Shown here in pieces: positions 16,574-25,032 of a DNA stretch of 64,000 bases. The stretch is from an uncultured Bacilli bacterium (GTDB taxonomy: Bacteria; Bacillota_I; Bacilli_A; RF39; UBA660). The notes beneath the pieces were generated by a model, which was not told the DNA's origin, made no database searches, and saw nothing but the letters and a program-made list of their open reading frames with translations. The stretch spans positions 248,001 to 312,000 of the forward strand of contig CAKPDH010000002.1 of the NCBI GenBank assembly GCA_934148845.1. Direction: 5' to 3'. A program made the position numbers and the translations under genes. Numbering within the stretch: the stretch's first letter is position 1; every line of letters begins with the position of its first letter.

Positions 16574-19066
16574 CTACTTTCCACAACATTGCTTATACTT
16601 CTTACCAGAGCCGCATGGACAAGGATCATTTCTTCCTATTTTATTAACTCTCTTAGGTGAAGATTTTTTTACTGTAGACTTATCTTCATTTGTAGTCACT
16701 TTTTCTGATACTTTTTTTCTTTCACTGTTTTGTCTAATTTCTGCTTTTAATAAATATGTAGTAGTTTGTGCATCTATTCTTGATAATAGATCATCAAACA
16801 TTGCATATCCTTCAGTCTTGTATTCTCTTAATGGATTGTTTTGTGCATAACTTCTTAAGTGAATTCCTTCTCTTAAATGTGACATTGTATTGATATGTTC
16901 CATCCAATAAGTATCTATAACTCTCAACATTATAGCTTTTTCAAATTCGTTAGTTACATCTTTTGGCACTTTTTTAATTTTTGATTCATATTCAAGAGTC
17001 AACTTAGTAATTAAATATTCTGCTATCTCACTAGATGACTTGTATTCTATTTCTTCAAAAGTTACTTTTTCTTTTAATAGCTCATTTATTCTTTCAAGTA
17101 TTTCTGATTTATCGTTTCTTGTTAAATTTTCTTCTTCCTCCAGGTGTGAATAAACGATATCTTCTACATAGTTTTTGAATGTTTCAATTACCATATCATG
17201 TATAGATTCACTATCTAATATTTGATTTCTTTTATCATACATTATTACTCTTTGTTCATTTATAACATCATCATATTCTAGTAATGTTTTACGCATATCA
17301 AAATTATTGCCTTCAACTCTTTTTTGAGCCGATTCAATTGAATTAGAAAGCATTCTATTTCTTATTGAAACATCTTCACTAAATCCAATTCTTTGAAGCA
17401 TTAATTTAGCTCTATCTGTTCCAAATCTTACCATTAAATCGTCTTCAAATGAAACGCAAAATTGTGACTCTCCTGGATCTCCTTGTCTTCCAGAACGTCC
17501 TCTTAACTGATTATCTATACGTCTTGATTCATGTCTTTCAGTACCTATTACAAATAGACCACCTAATTTTTTTACTTCATCAGATATCTTAATATCTGTA
17601 CCACGTCCAGCCATATTAGTAGCAATAGTTACTGAGCCCTTTTCTCCTGCTTTAGCAATTATTTCGGCTTCTCTTGCATGATTTTTAGCATTTAATACTT
17701 CATGAGGAACTCCTGCCTTCTTTAGTCTTTGACTTATAAGCTCACTTGTTTCAACTGCAACAGTACCAACTAATATAGGTTGACCAGTTTTATGTCTCTC
17801 TTTTATTTCATTAACTATAGCTTTATACTTACCTTCTTTAGTTGAAAATAATAAATCTCCGTAATCTTTACGTGCAATAGGCTTATTAGTAGGAATAACA
17901 ATTACATACATATTATATATATCTCTAAATTCCTCTTCTTCTGTTTTTGCTGTACCAGTCATACCAGACAGTTTTTTATACATTCTAAATAAATTTTGGA
18001 AAGTAATAGTTGCAAGAGTTTTAGTTTCTTCATTTATCTGAACACCTTCTTTTGCTTCTATTGCTTGATGAAGACCATCAGAATATGCTCTTCCTTGCAT
18101 TAATCTTCCAGTAAATGGATCTACTATAACAATTTTTCCATCTTGAACAACATAGTCAACATCATTTTTCATAGCATAATTTGCTTTTAATGCTTGATTT
18201 ATAAAATGAACCAAGTTAGTATTACTTATATCATATAAGTTATCAACATTAAAGGTTTTCTCAGCTTGCGCTATACCAGTTTGATCTAACGAAACAGCTT
18301 TTGTCTTTTCATCATATATATATCCATCATTTTCTTTTAAACTTTTTGCAAACTTATCAGTTTGAATATATAATCCAGCGGATTTCATAAAACCGCCTGA
18401 TATAATTAAAGGAGTTCTAGCTTCATCTATTAGTACAGAGTCAACTTCATCTATAATAGCAAAGTTATATGGTCTAGCTACTCTATCGCTTGCTTTAACA
18501 ACCATATTATCCCTCAAATAATCAAAGCCAATTTCATTATTTGTAGAATATAATATATCACAATTATATGCTTCTTTTTTTTCTAATGGTGATAATTCCC
18601 TATAGTTAACTCCAACTGTTAAACCTAAAAATCTATATATTTCTCCCATCCAATTAGCATCACGTCCAGCAAGATATTCATTAACAGTAATTATATGAAC
18701 ACCCTCACCACCTAGTGCATTTAGATATGCTGGCATTGTAGACGTTAAGGTCTTACCTTCACCTGTTTTCATTTCTGCTATATTTCCATAATGAATAGCA
18801 AGACCACCTAATATTTGAACATAAAATGGTTTCTCACCTATTACACGATATGCAGCTTCTCTTGCAGTAGCAAATGCCTCTACTTTTATATCTTCTAGAG
18901 TTTCACCATTTTTTAGTCTTTCCTTAAATTCATTAGTTTTATTTTTTAATTCCTTATCTGACAATTTAGAATATTCATCTTCTAGTTCTATAATCTCATC
19001 AGCAATTTTTTTAAATCTTTCTAATTCTTTATATTCATGATTAAATAATTTCTTAAAAAAATTCAT
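16574..19066 (-). CDS. secA: Preprotein translocase ATPase SecA
   Basis: The ATP-driven motor that pushes unfolded precursors through SecYEG at the membrane. The 830-residue length is normal. Walker A is in EMKTGEGKTLTST (98-110), the Walker B/DEAD-like box in IIDEVDSVLIDEART, and the helicase C half shows TNMAGRGTDIKI and RGRSGRQGDPGES. The extreme C-terminus is the zinc-binding SEC-C tail CPCGSGKKYKQCC, Cys at 816, 818, 827 and 828, used for SecB or phospholipid contact. AAGGAG precedes the ATG. It is downstream of hpf in the same direction, as in Bacillus, but with a terminator between them, so it probably also has its own promoter. Confidence 0.98.
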   Translation of the reverse strand: MNFFKKLFNHEYKELERFKKIADEIIELEDEYSKLSDKELKNKTNEFKERLKNGETLEDIKVEAFATAREAAYRVIGEKPFYVQILGGLAIHYGNIAEMKTGEGKTLTSTMPAYLNALGGEGVHIITVNEYLAGRDANWMGEIYRFLGLTVGVNYRELSPLEKKEAYNCDILYSTNNEIGFDYLRDNMVVKASDRVARPYNFAIIDEVDSVLIDEARTPLIISGGFMKSAGLYIQTDKFAKSLKENDGYIYDEKTKAVSLDQTGIAQAEKTFNVDNLYDISNTNLVHFINQALKANYAMKNDVDYVVQDGKIVIVDPFTGRLMQGRAYSDGLHQAIEAKEGVQINEETKTLATITFQNLFRMYKKLSGMTGTAKTEEEEFRDIYNMYVIVIPTNKPIARKDYGDLLFSTKEGKYKAIVNEIKERHKTGQPILVGTVAVETSELISQRLKKAGVPHEVLNAKNHAREAEIIAKAGEKGSVTIATNMAGRGTDIKISDEVKKLGGLFVIGTERHESRRIDNQLRGRSGRQGDPGESQFCVSFEDDLMVRFGTDRAKLMLQRIGFSEDVSIRNRMLSNSIESAQKRVEGNNFDMRKTLLEYDDVINEQRVIMYDKRNQILDSESIHDMVIETFKNYVEDIVYSHLEEEENLTRNDKSEILERINELLKEKVTFEEIEYKSSSEIAEYLITKLTLEYESKIKKVPKDVTNEFEKAIMLRVIDTYWMEHINTMSHLREGIHLRSYAQNNPLREYKTEGYAMFDDLLSRIDAQTTTYLLKAEIRQNSERKKVSEKVTTNEDKSTVKKSSPKRVNKIGRNDPCPCGSGKKYKQCCGK

Positions 19067-19154
19067 GTCTCATTCTCCTTTGTATATATATATATTTTAC
19101 CAAAAAATATAAGAAAATAATAGTTAAATTATTAATCTATTATATTAATATTAA

Positions 19155-19180
19155 AAAAATAGGCTAAAAAACCTATTTTA
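19155..19180 (-). terminator. Terminator of hpf
   Basis: AAAATAGG and CCTATTTT pair around an eight-base loop, overlapping the hpf stop codon, with a T-run following on the minus strand. Confidence 0.75.
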
Positions 19181-19703
19181 TATCCAAAATACCATAATTT
19201 CCATCTTTTCTTTTATATAATACATTAACCTCATTAGTAGCAGTATTTCTAAAAGCAAAAAACTCATGACCTAATAATTCCATTTGAAGAATAGCCTCTT
19301 CTTCACTCATAGGTTTACTATCAATTGTTTTTCTTTTAACAATAACATTATTATTTTCATCTGGTTCTTCAAAATCAAGAACAAATAAAGGTGCGCTTAA
19401 GTCTTTATTAACTTTCTTTTTCATTCTAGTTTTATTTTTTCTTATTTGTCTTTCAATTTTATCAGAAACTTTATCTATAGACGCATATAAATCTTTATGC
19501 TCTTCCTCACCACGCAATACAAAGCTATTGGCATTTATTGTTGTCTCAACAACTTGATCATTGCCTCTTAATTTTATTAAAACAGTTGCAGTTATATCAT
19601 CAGGATTTTCAAAATACTTATCTAGCCTCCCTATTTTTTCTTCGATGTAATTCTTTATTGAATCTGTTACATCTAGTTTTTTACCATGAATATTAAATTT
19701 CAT
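19173..19703 (-). CDS. hpf: Long ribosome hibernation promoting factor
   Basis: Binds the 30S subunit in the tRNA and mRNA channel during stress or stationary phase and joins 70S ribosomes into inactive 100S dimers. The N-terminal S30AE domain (about 1-100) begins MKFNIHGKKLDVTDSIKNYI and carries the basic RQIRKNKTRMKKKVNK stretch. The C-terminal domain (about 118-176), with VVKRKTIDSKPMSEEEA and FFAFRNTATNEVNVLY, is the dimerising part found only in the long form. The 176-residue length fits. GAAAGGATTGAT precedes the start. It sits just before secA, as in many Bacilli. Confidence 0.95.
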   Translation of the reverse strand: MKFNIHGKKLDVTDSIKNYIEEKIGRLDKYFENPDDITATVLIKLRGNDQVVETTINANSFVLRGEEEHKDLYASIDKVSDKIERQIRKNKTRMKKKVNKDLSAPLFVLDFEEPDENNNVIVKRKTIDSKPMSEEEAILQMELLGHEFFAFRNTATNEVNVLYKRKDGNYGILDIK

Positions 19704-19807
19704 ATTATCAATCCTTTCTATTTAAATTATATCATATTTAAATATTCTTTCAAGAAGTTATCGAATAATTCATAAAAAAAACACAAAATAAAAATACCAC
19801 CGGTATT

Positions 19808-19842
19808 AAAAAGTAAAAAAACTACTATACTAAAGCAGTTTT
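19808..19842 (-). terminator. Terminator of the cold-shock gene
   Basis: On the minus strand AAAAACTGC and GTAGTTTTTTT pair (one G-T pair) across the stop codon and end in a T-run. A second small hairpin (AATACC/GGTATT, ~19786-19802) lies further downstream. Confidence 0.65.
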
Positions 19843-20040
19843 TATTTCTACTACATTTTTTGCTTGTAAACCTTTATCAGTTCTTACTAAATCAAATTTA
19901 ACATACTGACCTTCAACTAAAGTTTTATAACCTTCAGATAATATTGCTGAATAATGTACGAAGATATCTTCTTTTTCATTATACTCAATAAAGCCAAAGC
20001 CCTTTTCATTGTTAAACCATTTAACTTTGCCTGTGATCAC
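19825..20040 (-). CDS. Cold-shock domain protein
   Basis: A 71-residue single cold-shock domain, the full length of a CspA/CspB-type RNA chaperone that binds single-stranded nucleic acid and melts mRNA structure. RNP1 is KGFGFIEY (13-20) and RNP2 is DIFVHYS (25-31); both carry the expected aromatic residues, and KVKWFNNEKGFG is the family signature. The start is a GTG at 20040 placed eight bases after a strong AAGGGAG; the ATG overlapping that site is followed at once by a stop. The 5' region is long and shared with the divergent agrB promoter. Its own promoter could not be fixed. Confidence 0.94.
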   Translation of the reverse strand: MITGKVKWFNNEKGFGFIEYNEKEDIFVHYSAILSEGYKTLVEGQYVKFDLVRTDKGLQAKNVVEIKTALV

Positions 20041-20363
20041 AACTACATCTCCCTTCTATAAATATTGTTTACAACATAAATATATCACAAAACCAACTGC
20101 TTTTTTCTGTTCTAAAACTGATATTTATCGCGTCTGTAAAACATCACTCTCGTAGAACAAATTCATTGTATCACAATATTGCCTATAATTTGCGAATTAC
20201 GTTCGAAAATGAAAGATATATGTATGAAATAGTCACATATGCAAAGAAATAGAACACTTTTAAATTGATTAAACACATAAATCAGCAACTCATACATTTG
20301 GCATTACATTTTTTAAAATTTGAAACTATAATGTAAGCAGAAAAAGAAAGTAGTAAAAAGCTT
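20041..20363. other. Divergent region between csp and agrB
   Basis: A 323-bp gap holding the 5' leader of the cold-shock gene on the minus strand and the agrB promoter (20304-20332) on the plus strand. A 12-bp-period direct repeat of ACATTT (20294, 20306) overlaps the agrB -35 region and could be a regulator site, but I cannot tie it to AgrA. No gene is visible. Confidence 0.5.
20304..20332 (+). promoter_or_regulatory. Promoter of agrBD
   Basis: TTACAT (20304-20309), a 17-bp spacer and a perfect TATAAT (20327-20332), ending 31 bp before the agrB ATG. Confidence 0.65.
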
Positions 20364-20981
20364 ATGAAAAATTTAATTATTAAAAATTGTATGACGTATA
20401 TCAAAAATAATACAGATTACAATGAAACTAAATTGAAAGAAATAGAATATGGTCTCACAGGATTATATTTAACCATTAGCAAATTTATAGTTATTATAAT
20501 AATTTCTATATATCTTAGAATATTTAAAGAAATGTTGATATTTATATGTTTGTTTAATGTTATTAGGATGCCAGCATTTGGGCTCCATGCCACAAAGAGT
20601 TGGATATGTCTTATATCTTCAATACTTATTTTTATAGGATTACCTATGATATGTATGAGTTTACGTTTAAACAATATATTAAAAGTAGTAATAGGACTTA
20701 TATGTACGTTGTTAATGTTTAAAAACTCACCAGCTGATACATATAAAAGACCAATAGTAAGTAAAAAAAGAAGAAAAGTTTATAATACTATATCTGTTAT
20801 TATATCTATCGTATTTAGTATAATATCAGTAAATATTAATAATAATTTTATATCAAATTGCTTAATTTTTGCTTTGATACTAGAAAATTGTTTAATATCT
20901 CCATATGTATATAAATTATTCAAGCTACCTTATAATAATTACATAACTTATATAAAAAATCATCCAGATGTAGCAATTTAA
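20364..20981 (+). CDS. agrB: AgrB-like peptide-processing membrane protease
   Basis: AgrB cuts the C-terminal tail from the AgrD precursor and helps form the thiolactone ring of the autoinducing peptide at the membrane. The 205-residue length, multiple membrane spans and catalytic His75 and Cys82 (in FGLHATKSWIC, seven apart as in Staphylococcus) identify it, and SPADTYKRPI is the usual loop after them. It is preceded by GAAAGTAGTAAAAAG and a good promoter. agrD follows 61 bp after its stop. It is separated from agrC-agrA, which face it on the other strand. Confidence 0.9.
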   Translation: MKNLIIKNCMTYIKNNTDYNETKLKEIEYGLTGLYLTISKFIVIIIISIYLRIFKEMLIFICLFNVIRMPAFGLHATKSWICLISSILIFIGLPMICMSLRLNNILKVVIGLICTLLMFKNSPADTYKRPIVSKKRRKVYNTISVIISIVFSIISVNINNNFISNCLIFALILENCLISPYVYKLFKLPYNNYITYIKNHPDVAI

Positions 20982-20986
20982 TTTGG

Positions 20987-21010
20987 TTTAAACTTTTTAT
21001 AAAGTTTAAA
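20987..21010 (+). promoter_or_regulatory. Perfect hairpin between agrB and agrD
   Basis: TTTAAACTTT and AAAGTTTAAA form a perfect 10-bp stem with a TTAT loop, six bases after the agrB stop. No T-run follows, so it is not a simple terminator; it may be an mRNA processing or stability element that sets the agrD to agrB ratio. Confidence 0.45.
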
Positions 21011-21042
21011 TATAAAAGAATAAAAAGGGAAGGAGGAGTAGT

Positions 21043-21159
21043 ATGTTTTTTGCAAATTTATTAGCACTTTTAGGAATTGGTGTTGCTAATACTGGAAGTC
21101 AAGCTTGTTATTTTTGGGTTATTGATGAACCTGAATGCCCAGAATCATTAGTAAAATAA
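21043..21159 (+). CDS. agrD: AgrD autoinducing peptide precursor
   Basis: A 38-codon gene right after agrB with a near-perfect AAGGAGG seven bases upstream of its ATG. The product has the three AgrD parts: an amphipathic leader (FFANLLALLGIGVA), a core with one Cys followed by hydrophobic residues (SQACYFWV) and an acidic recognition tail (DEPECPESLVK) that resembles the DEPEVPKEL-type tail of staphylococcal AgrD. By analogy, AgrB would cut after V26 or I27 and close a thiolactone from C22, giving a 5- or 6-residue ring; the core is close to the Listeria ACFMFV form. The ring size and the N-terminal cleavage site cannot be set from sequence. Confidence 0.85.
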   Translation: MFFANLLALLGIGVANTGSQACYFWVIDEPECPESLVK

Positions 21160-21170
21160 TAATAAAAATA

Positions 21171-21204
21171 AAGCAATTAGTTAAAAACTAATTACTTTTT
21201 TATT
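21171..21204. terminator. Bidirectional terminator between agrD and agrC
   Basis: AATTAGTT and AACTAATT pair around AAA, with flanking A- and T-runs on either side, between the convergent agrBD and agrCA units. It overlaps the agrC stop codon. Confidence 0.75.
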
Positions 21205-22502
21205 TGCACTTTAATATTTTGACTAAATATATATTTATTAATTTCTGTTTGTGATGTTATACTTTTATTTGAGTCCAAAATTTGTTTAACAAGTGAAAGT
21301 CCATATCCATGACCTTTACCTTTAGTAGTATATCCAACTTGACTTATTTTATTTAAATCTATTTTCTTCCTGTAACTATTGCTAACTTTAATATTTAATA
21401 AATCATCATCACAAAACATTTCTATTTCAATTATTCCATCTTTTTGTTTTTCTACTTCTTCTATTGCATTATCTATATAAACACATATTATTTTACACAT
21501 ATCAATCAATGTGTCTGCAGACAGTTCTATTAAATCTACAGTGCTTATCATCTTATCAATACGAAGATTGTAATTAATATTATGATCTTTTATTTTTACT
21601 AGTTCAGAATAAATTGTTGCCCTAAGTCCACCAGAAGGAATAACACTTGTTTCAAATAAAAGTTTATCATCTGGTGCATATTTCTTTTCAATTATAGAAT
21701 CTATATATTTGGGAATATCTGTTTCATTATTTTCAACCATAACTCTTATAGTTGATAGTAAATTTTTATTTTCATGATTAGCAATTCTATATTTATTCAT
21801 CATTGATTCATAATCGCGTAAACTATTAATCGCTATATTATACTTATCACTTACTTCTTTATACTTATTTTGAGTTTTAAAAAAGAAAAATATAAGTACA
21901 CAGCAAAATAAAATAACTGATATGTTAAAAAATAGCAAATATATAAAATTAACTTTATAATATATACTCATTGAAAATATATTTGCAATAAGCATTAAAA
22001 AAACACTTATAAGCAATAATTGTACATGTTTTGCCTTAGTTGTAAACGTAAGAATTCTTTCATAAAGATTTCTTACAAATTTAAGATTAGAAAGAAATAA
22101 CGATATTATTGCAATTAAAATATTAGATATCATATTTACAAAAATAGAGTTCATTGTAACATTAATATCTATTTTTAATATATTTATTATAATAGCATAA
22201 ATAAACTCGGACATCATTATTATTAACTGATAATATATTGGTGTAACAATACATTTATTTGCAGTTTCTTTGAATAGATATCTATAAAATATTACAAATA
22301 TAAAAGTTACTAAAATAATTCTTATATACTTTTCAACAAATAAATAATTTGCTACTGATAAAATCATAATACAAAAGATAGTTAAATATAGTTTATAATC
22401 TTTAAAATTTATTTTTTTATCAGATAACTTATGCCATATATATACCATTGATGATACTAATATAAAATTTTGAAAAAGATGTTTTAATATCAATTCTATC
22501 AT
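21192..22502 (-). CDS. agrC: AgrC-like sensor histidine kinase
   Basis: The 436-residue receptor kinase for the autoinducing peptide. Residues 1-210 hold about six membrane spans, the peptide-binding sensor. The HPK10-type kinase follows: the phospho-acceptor is H243 in RIANHENKNLL, the N-box Asn is N345 in YIDNAIEEVE, and the G-box is KGKGHGYGLSLV (394-405). This domain order is that of AgrC and related peptide sensors. Its ATG overlaps the agrA TGA by four bases, so receptor and regulator are made together. It converges on agrBD, an orientation unlike the usual co-directional agrBDCA operon. Confidence 0.88.
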   Translation of the reverse strand: MIELILKHLFQNFILVSSMVYIWHKLSDKKINFKDYKLYLTIFCIMILSVANYLFVEKYIRIILVTFIFVIFYRYLFKETANKCIVTPIYYQLIIMMSEFIYAIIINILKIDINVTMNSIFVNMISNILIAIISLFLSNLKFVRNLYERILTFTTKAKHVQLLLISVFLMLIANIFSMSIYYKVNFIYLLFFNISVILFCCVLIFFFFKTQNKYKEVSDKYNIAINSLRDYESMMNKYRIANHENKNLLSTIRVMVENNETDIPKYIDSIIEKKYAPDDKLLFETSVIPSGGLRATIYSELVKIKDHNINYNLRIDKMISTVDLIELSADTLIDMCKIICVYIDNAIEEVEKQKDGIIEIEMFCDDDLLNIKVSNSYRKKIDLNKISQVGYTTKGKGHGYGLSLVKQILDSNKSITSQTEINKYIFSQNIKVQIKK

Positions 22503-23203
22503 TTTAATAGTTCCTTCTTAAATTTAACTGATAATAAATCGATTTCTTCACTATTATCAAAATATATTATTCTTTTAGTTCCATCTATTTTGACTACTCT
22601 ATCATTGTTAATATAACAAGCTCTATGTGTTTGTGAAAATCTGTCATCTAATAATTCAGAAATTTCTGCTAATGGTTTATTAATTTTAAATTCGCTATAA
22701 TCCGTCTTTATGATTGTCTTTCTCTCAAAACTATCCTTTGTAATATATAATATATCTGCTAAGTCTATTGTATATACCGTATTTCTATCATTAATTCTTA
22801 TAACACTATTTTTTTCTAATAATTCTAATGCTTTTCTAAGTGAAGCATTTAATCTTCCTTTAACATCATCAAATTTATTTATAAATGAAAGGAACATAAT
22901 ATCATTTTTTAGAACAATACTTCCAAGTTCATCGTGACCTGTTAAGAACATTATTACACTTTTTAAATCTTTTTTTCTTATTTGCCTTGCAATATCAATA
23001 CCTGATCTTGAAGGTGTTTCAATATCAAGTAAATATATTTTAAATGGCATTTTAGAATCCATTGCATTACTAAATTCTTTATTATAATCACTATATATGT
23101 GTAATTTATAATCTATTTTATTTTTGAACATGAATTCTTCAACAAGTATTGCGACATTGTTTCTATCTTTTTCATTATCGTCGCATATAATTACGTTTAC
23201 CAT
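22499..23203 (-). CDS. agrA: AgrA-like LytTR response regulator
   Basis: A 234-residue two-domain regulator. The receiver (1-~122) has the acidic pair D8-D9, the phospho-acceptor D60 in YLLDIETPSRSG, a Thr at ~93 (FLTGHDE) and the switch Lys in INKFDD. The C-terminal half (~130-234) is a LytTR DNA-binding domain, with the typical FSQTHRACYIN and VVKIDG turns. It should be phosphorylated by the AgrC-like kinase and act at a LytTR site, perhaps near agrB. Stop TGA overlaps the agrC ATG, so agrA-agrC form a two-gene unit. Confidence 0.88.
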   Translation of the reverse strand: MVNVIICDDNEKDRNNVAILVEEFMFKNKIDYKLHIYSDYNKEFSNAMDSKMPFKIYLLDIETPSRSGIDIARQIRKKDLKSVIMFLTGHDELGSIVLKNDIMFLSFINKFDDVKGRLNASLRKALELLEKNSVIRINDRNTVYTIDLADILYITKDSFERKTIIKTDYSEFKINKPLAEISELLDDRFSQTHRACYINNDRVVKIDGTKRIIYFDNSEEIDLLSVKFKKELLK

Positions 23204-23273
23204 AATCTTGCCTCCATTATAAATATATCACAAATAGTCCTACTTTTCAATGTTTTTAAAGAATTTAAAAGTA

Positions 23274-23303
23274 AAAAAGAAGTGCCTATTTGGCATCTTC
23301 CTC
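23274..23303 (-). terminator. Terminator at the end of the ribosomal cluster
   Basis: On the minus strand GAAGATGCC and GGCACTTC pair (one bulge), crossing the rplQ stop codon, and are followed by TTTTTTAC. It ends the S10-spc-alpha transcription unit. Confidence 0.75.
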
Positions 23304-23642
23304 TACTAATTCTAATATAACCATTAAAGCATCATCACCACGACGTTCAGCTAGTTTTAATATTCTTGTATAACCACCATTACGATTTGCATATTTAGGT
23401 GCTAACTCATCAAATACCTTTTTAACTACTGTATTATCATTGTGTAAGAATGCTAATGCTTTTCTTCTTGCAACTAAAGAACCATCTTTTCCGTAAGAAA
23501 TCATTTTATCAACAAATTTACGAACTTCTTTAGCTCTTGTTTCTGTTGTTTCAATTCTACCGTTCATAATTACGTCTTTAGTTAAATTAGCAAGCATACT
23601 TCTTCTATGCTTATTAGTGCGTCCTAATTTTCTATAAGCCAT
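23286..23642 (-). CDS. rplQ: Ribosomal protein L17
   Basis: A 50S protein near the peptide exit tunnel. The 118-residue product begins MAYRKLGRTNKHRRSMLANL, the L17 signature, and ends in a normal C-terminus (YTRILKLAERRGDDA then an acidic tail). It is the last gene of the alpha operon, immediately after rpoA as in other Bacillota, with GGAGG before its ATG and a terminator across its stop codon. Confidence 0.98.
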   Translation of the reverse strand: MAYRKLGRTNKHRRSMLANLTKDVIMNGRIETTETRAKEVRKFVDKMISYGKDGSLVARRKALAFLHNDNTVVKKVFDELAPKYANRNGGYTRILKLAERRGDDALMVILELVEEDAK

Positions 23643-23658
23643 TTGATCCTCCTACTCG

Positions 23659-24609
23659 TTAATCGTCCTCACGGAATCTAAGTCCCATATCTTTAATTTT
23701 TTCTATTACTTCTTTTAAAGATTTTTTACCTAAATTACGTATTTTCATCATTTCAACTTCTGATTTAGAAGTTAAATCACCTAAAGTGTTAACACCAGCT
23801 CTCTTTAAGCAATTATATGCTCTAACTGAGAAATCTAAATCATCTATTGATGTTTCTAATTTTTTAAGTTTGCTATCCTCTTGTTTTGCATTCATAATTC
23901 CAGTAACATCAGATATCTCACTTAAATCAGTTACTATATTTAGATGTTCTATCATTATTTTTGCTGCAAGAGCCATAGCTTCTTCTGGTCTAATTGATCC
24001 ATTTGTAAATACTTCCATTATTAGCTTATCATAACTAGCATCTTGTCCAACACGGGCATTATCTATGTCATAACTTACTCTCTCTACTGGAGAATACAAT
24101 GCATCAATTGGAATGAATCCGATTTTTTGATTTTCAATATATTTTTTGTTTTCAGCTGATGGAACATATCCTCTTCCATTTGAAACTATTAATTCCATAT
24201 CAAGTTTTCCACCTTTAGCAATATTAGCTATAACTTGATCCTTATTTATAACTTCTACATTTGGATTTTCTTCTATATCAGCAGCTGTTACAGTTCCTTC
24301 ATGATCTACATATAATTTTAATATTTGATCTTCATCTGAATTGTTTTTAACAACTACATTTTTAAGATTTAAAACTATTGTAGTTACATCTTCATAAACA
24401 CCAGATAATGTTTGAAATTCATGCATAACGCCGTCAATTTTAACAGCTACTATAGCACTTCCTGGCATACTTGATAGCATTATTCTTCTAAGTGCATTAC
24501 CTAAAGTAATACCAAATCCTCTTTCAAGTGGTTCTAATTCAAACTTACCATAATTTTTATCTTCAACGTATTCAGTTATTTTATATATTGGTTTTTCAAA
24601 ATTTAACAT
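23659..24609 (-). CDS. rpoA: RNA polymerase alpha subunit
   Basis: Assembles the core RNA polymerase and reads UP elements and activators through its C-terminal domain. I place the start at ATG 24609 (316 residues, MLNFEKPIYKITEY) because AAGGAG lies just upstream; the frame is open 72 bases further into rpsK, but that extra part is not alpha-like. The N-terminal assembly domain (LERGFGITLGNALRRIMLSS) and the C-terminal domain (about 240-310, NCLKRAGVNTLGDLTSKSE, RNLGKKSLKEV) are complete. It lies between rpsK and rplQ, the canonical place. Confidence 0.98.
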   Translation of the reverse strand: MLNFEKPIYKITEYVEDKNYGKFELEPLERGFGITLGNALRRIMLSSMPGSAIVAVKIDGVMHEFQTLSGVYEDVTTIVLNLKNVVVKNNSDEDQILKLYVDHEGTVTAADIEENPNVEVINKDQVIANIAKGGKLDMELIVSNGRGYVPSAENKKYIENQKIGFIPIDALYSPVERVSYDIDNARVGQDASYDKLIMEVFTNGSIRPEEAMALAAKIMIEHLNIVTDLSEISDVTGIMNAKQEDSKLKKLETSIDDLDFSVRAYNCLKRAGVNTLGDLTSKSEVEMMKIRNLGKKSLKEVIEKIKDMGLRFREDD

Positions 24610-24625
24610 ATTATCACTCCTTTTC

Positions 24626-25009
24626 TTATCCACGTGGGCGTTTTGGTGGACGACATCCATTATGTGGAATAGGTGTAACATCAGATATAGATGTAATTTC
24701 TAAACCTGCTGTTTGAAGTGAACGGATTGCTGTTTCTTTACCTGATCCTAAACCTTTAACATAAACTTCAACTTTTCTCATACCCATATCGTAAGCTGCT
24801 TTTCCTGCTGCTTCAGCACTCATTCCAGCTGCGAATGGAGTAGACTTTTTGCTTCCCTTGAAACCTAATGTTCCAGCTGAAGCCCAACTAATCGCATTAC
24901 CTTCACTATCAGTGATAGTTACAATGGTATTATTAAATGTTGAATGAATATAAGCTTTTCCTTCTGGTATATTCTTCTTAACTTTTCTTTTTCTTGATTT
25001 ATAAGCCAT
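24626..25009 (-). CDS. rpsK: Ribosomal protein S11
   Basis: A 30S platform protein next to the E site that contacts mRNA and S7. The 127-residue sequence carries HSTFNNTIVTITDSEGNA and the C-terminal NGCRPPKRPRG, both diagnostic. GGAGG precedes the ATG. It follows rpsM and precedes rpoA in the alpha operon, with no unusual feature. Confidence 0.98.
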   Translation of the reverse strand: MAYKSRKRKVKKNIPEGKAYIHSTFNNTIVTITDSEGNAISWASAGTLGFKGSKKSTPFAAGMSAEAAGKAAYDMGMRKVEVYVKGLGSGKETAIRSLQTAGLEITSISDVTPIPHNGCRPPKRPRG

Positions 25010-25032
25010 AGTTTATCCTCCTTTTTTCACAA

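Noticed and set aside
20193..20205. CGAATTACGTTCG as a possible LexA box
   Set aside because: The half-sites are CGAA and TTCG but the spacing is wrong for the Gram-positive SOS box (CGAAC-N4-GTTCG), and no SOS gene is adjacent.
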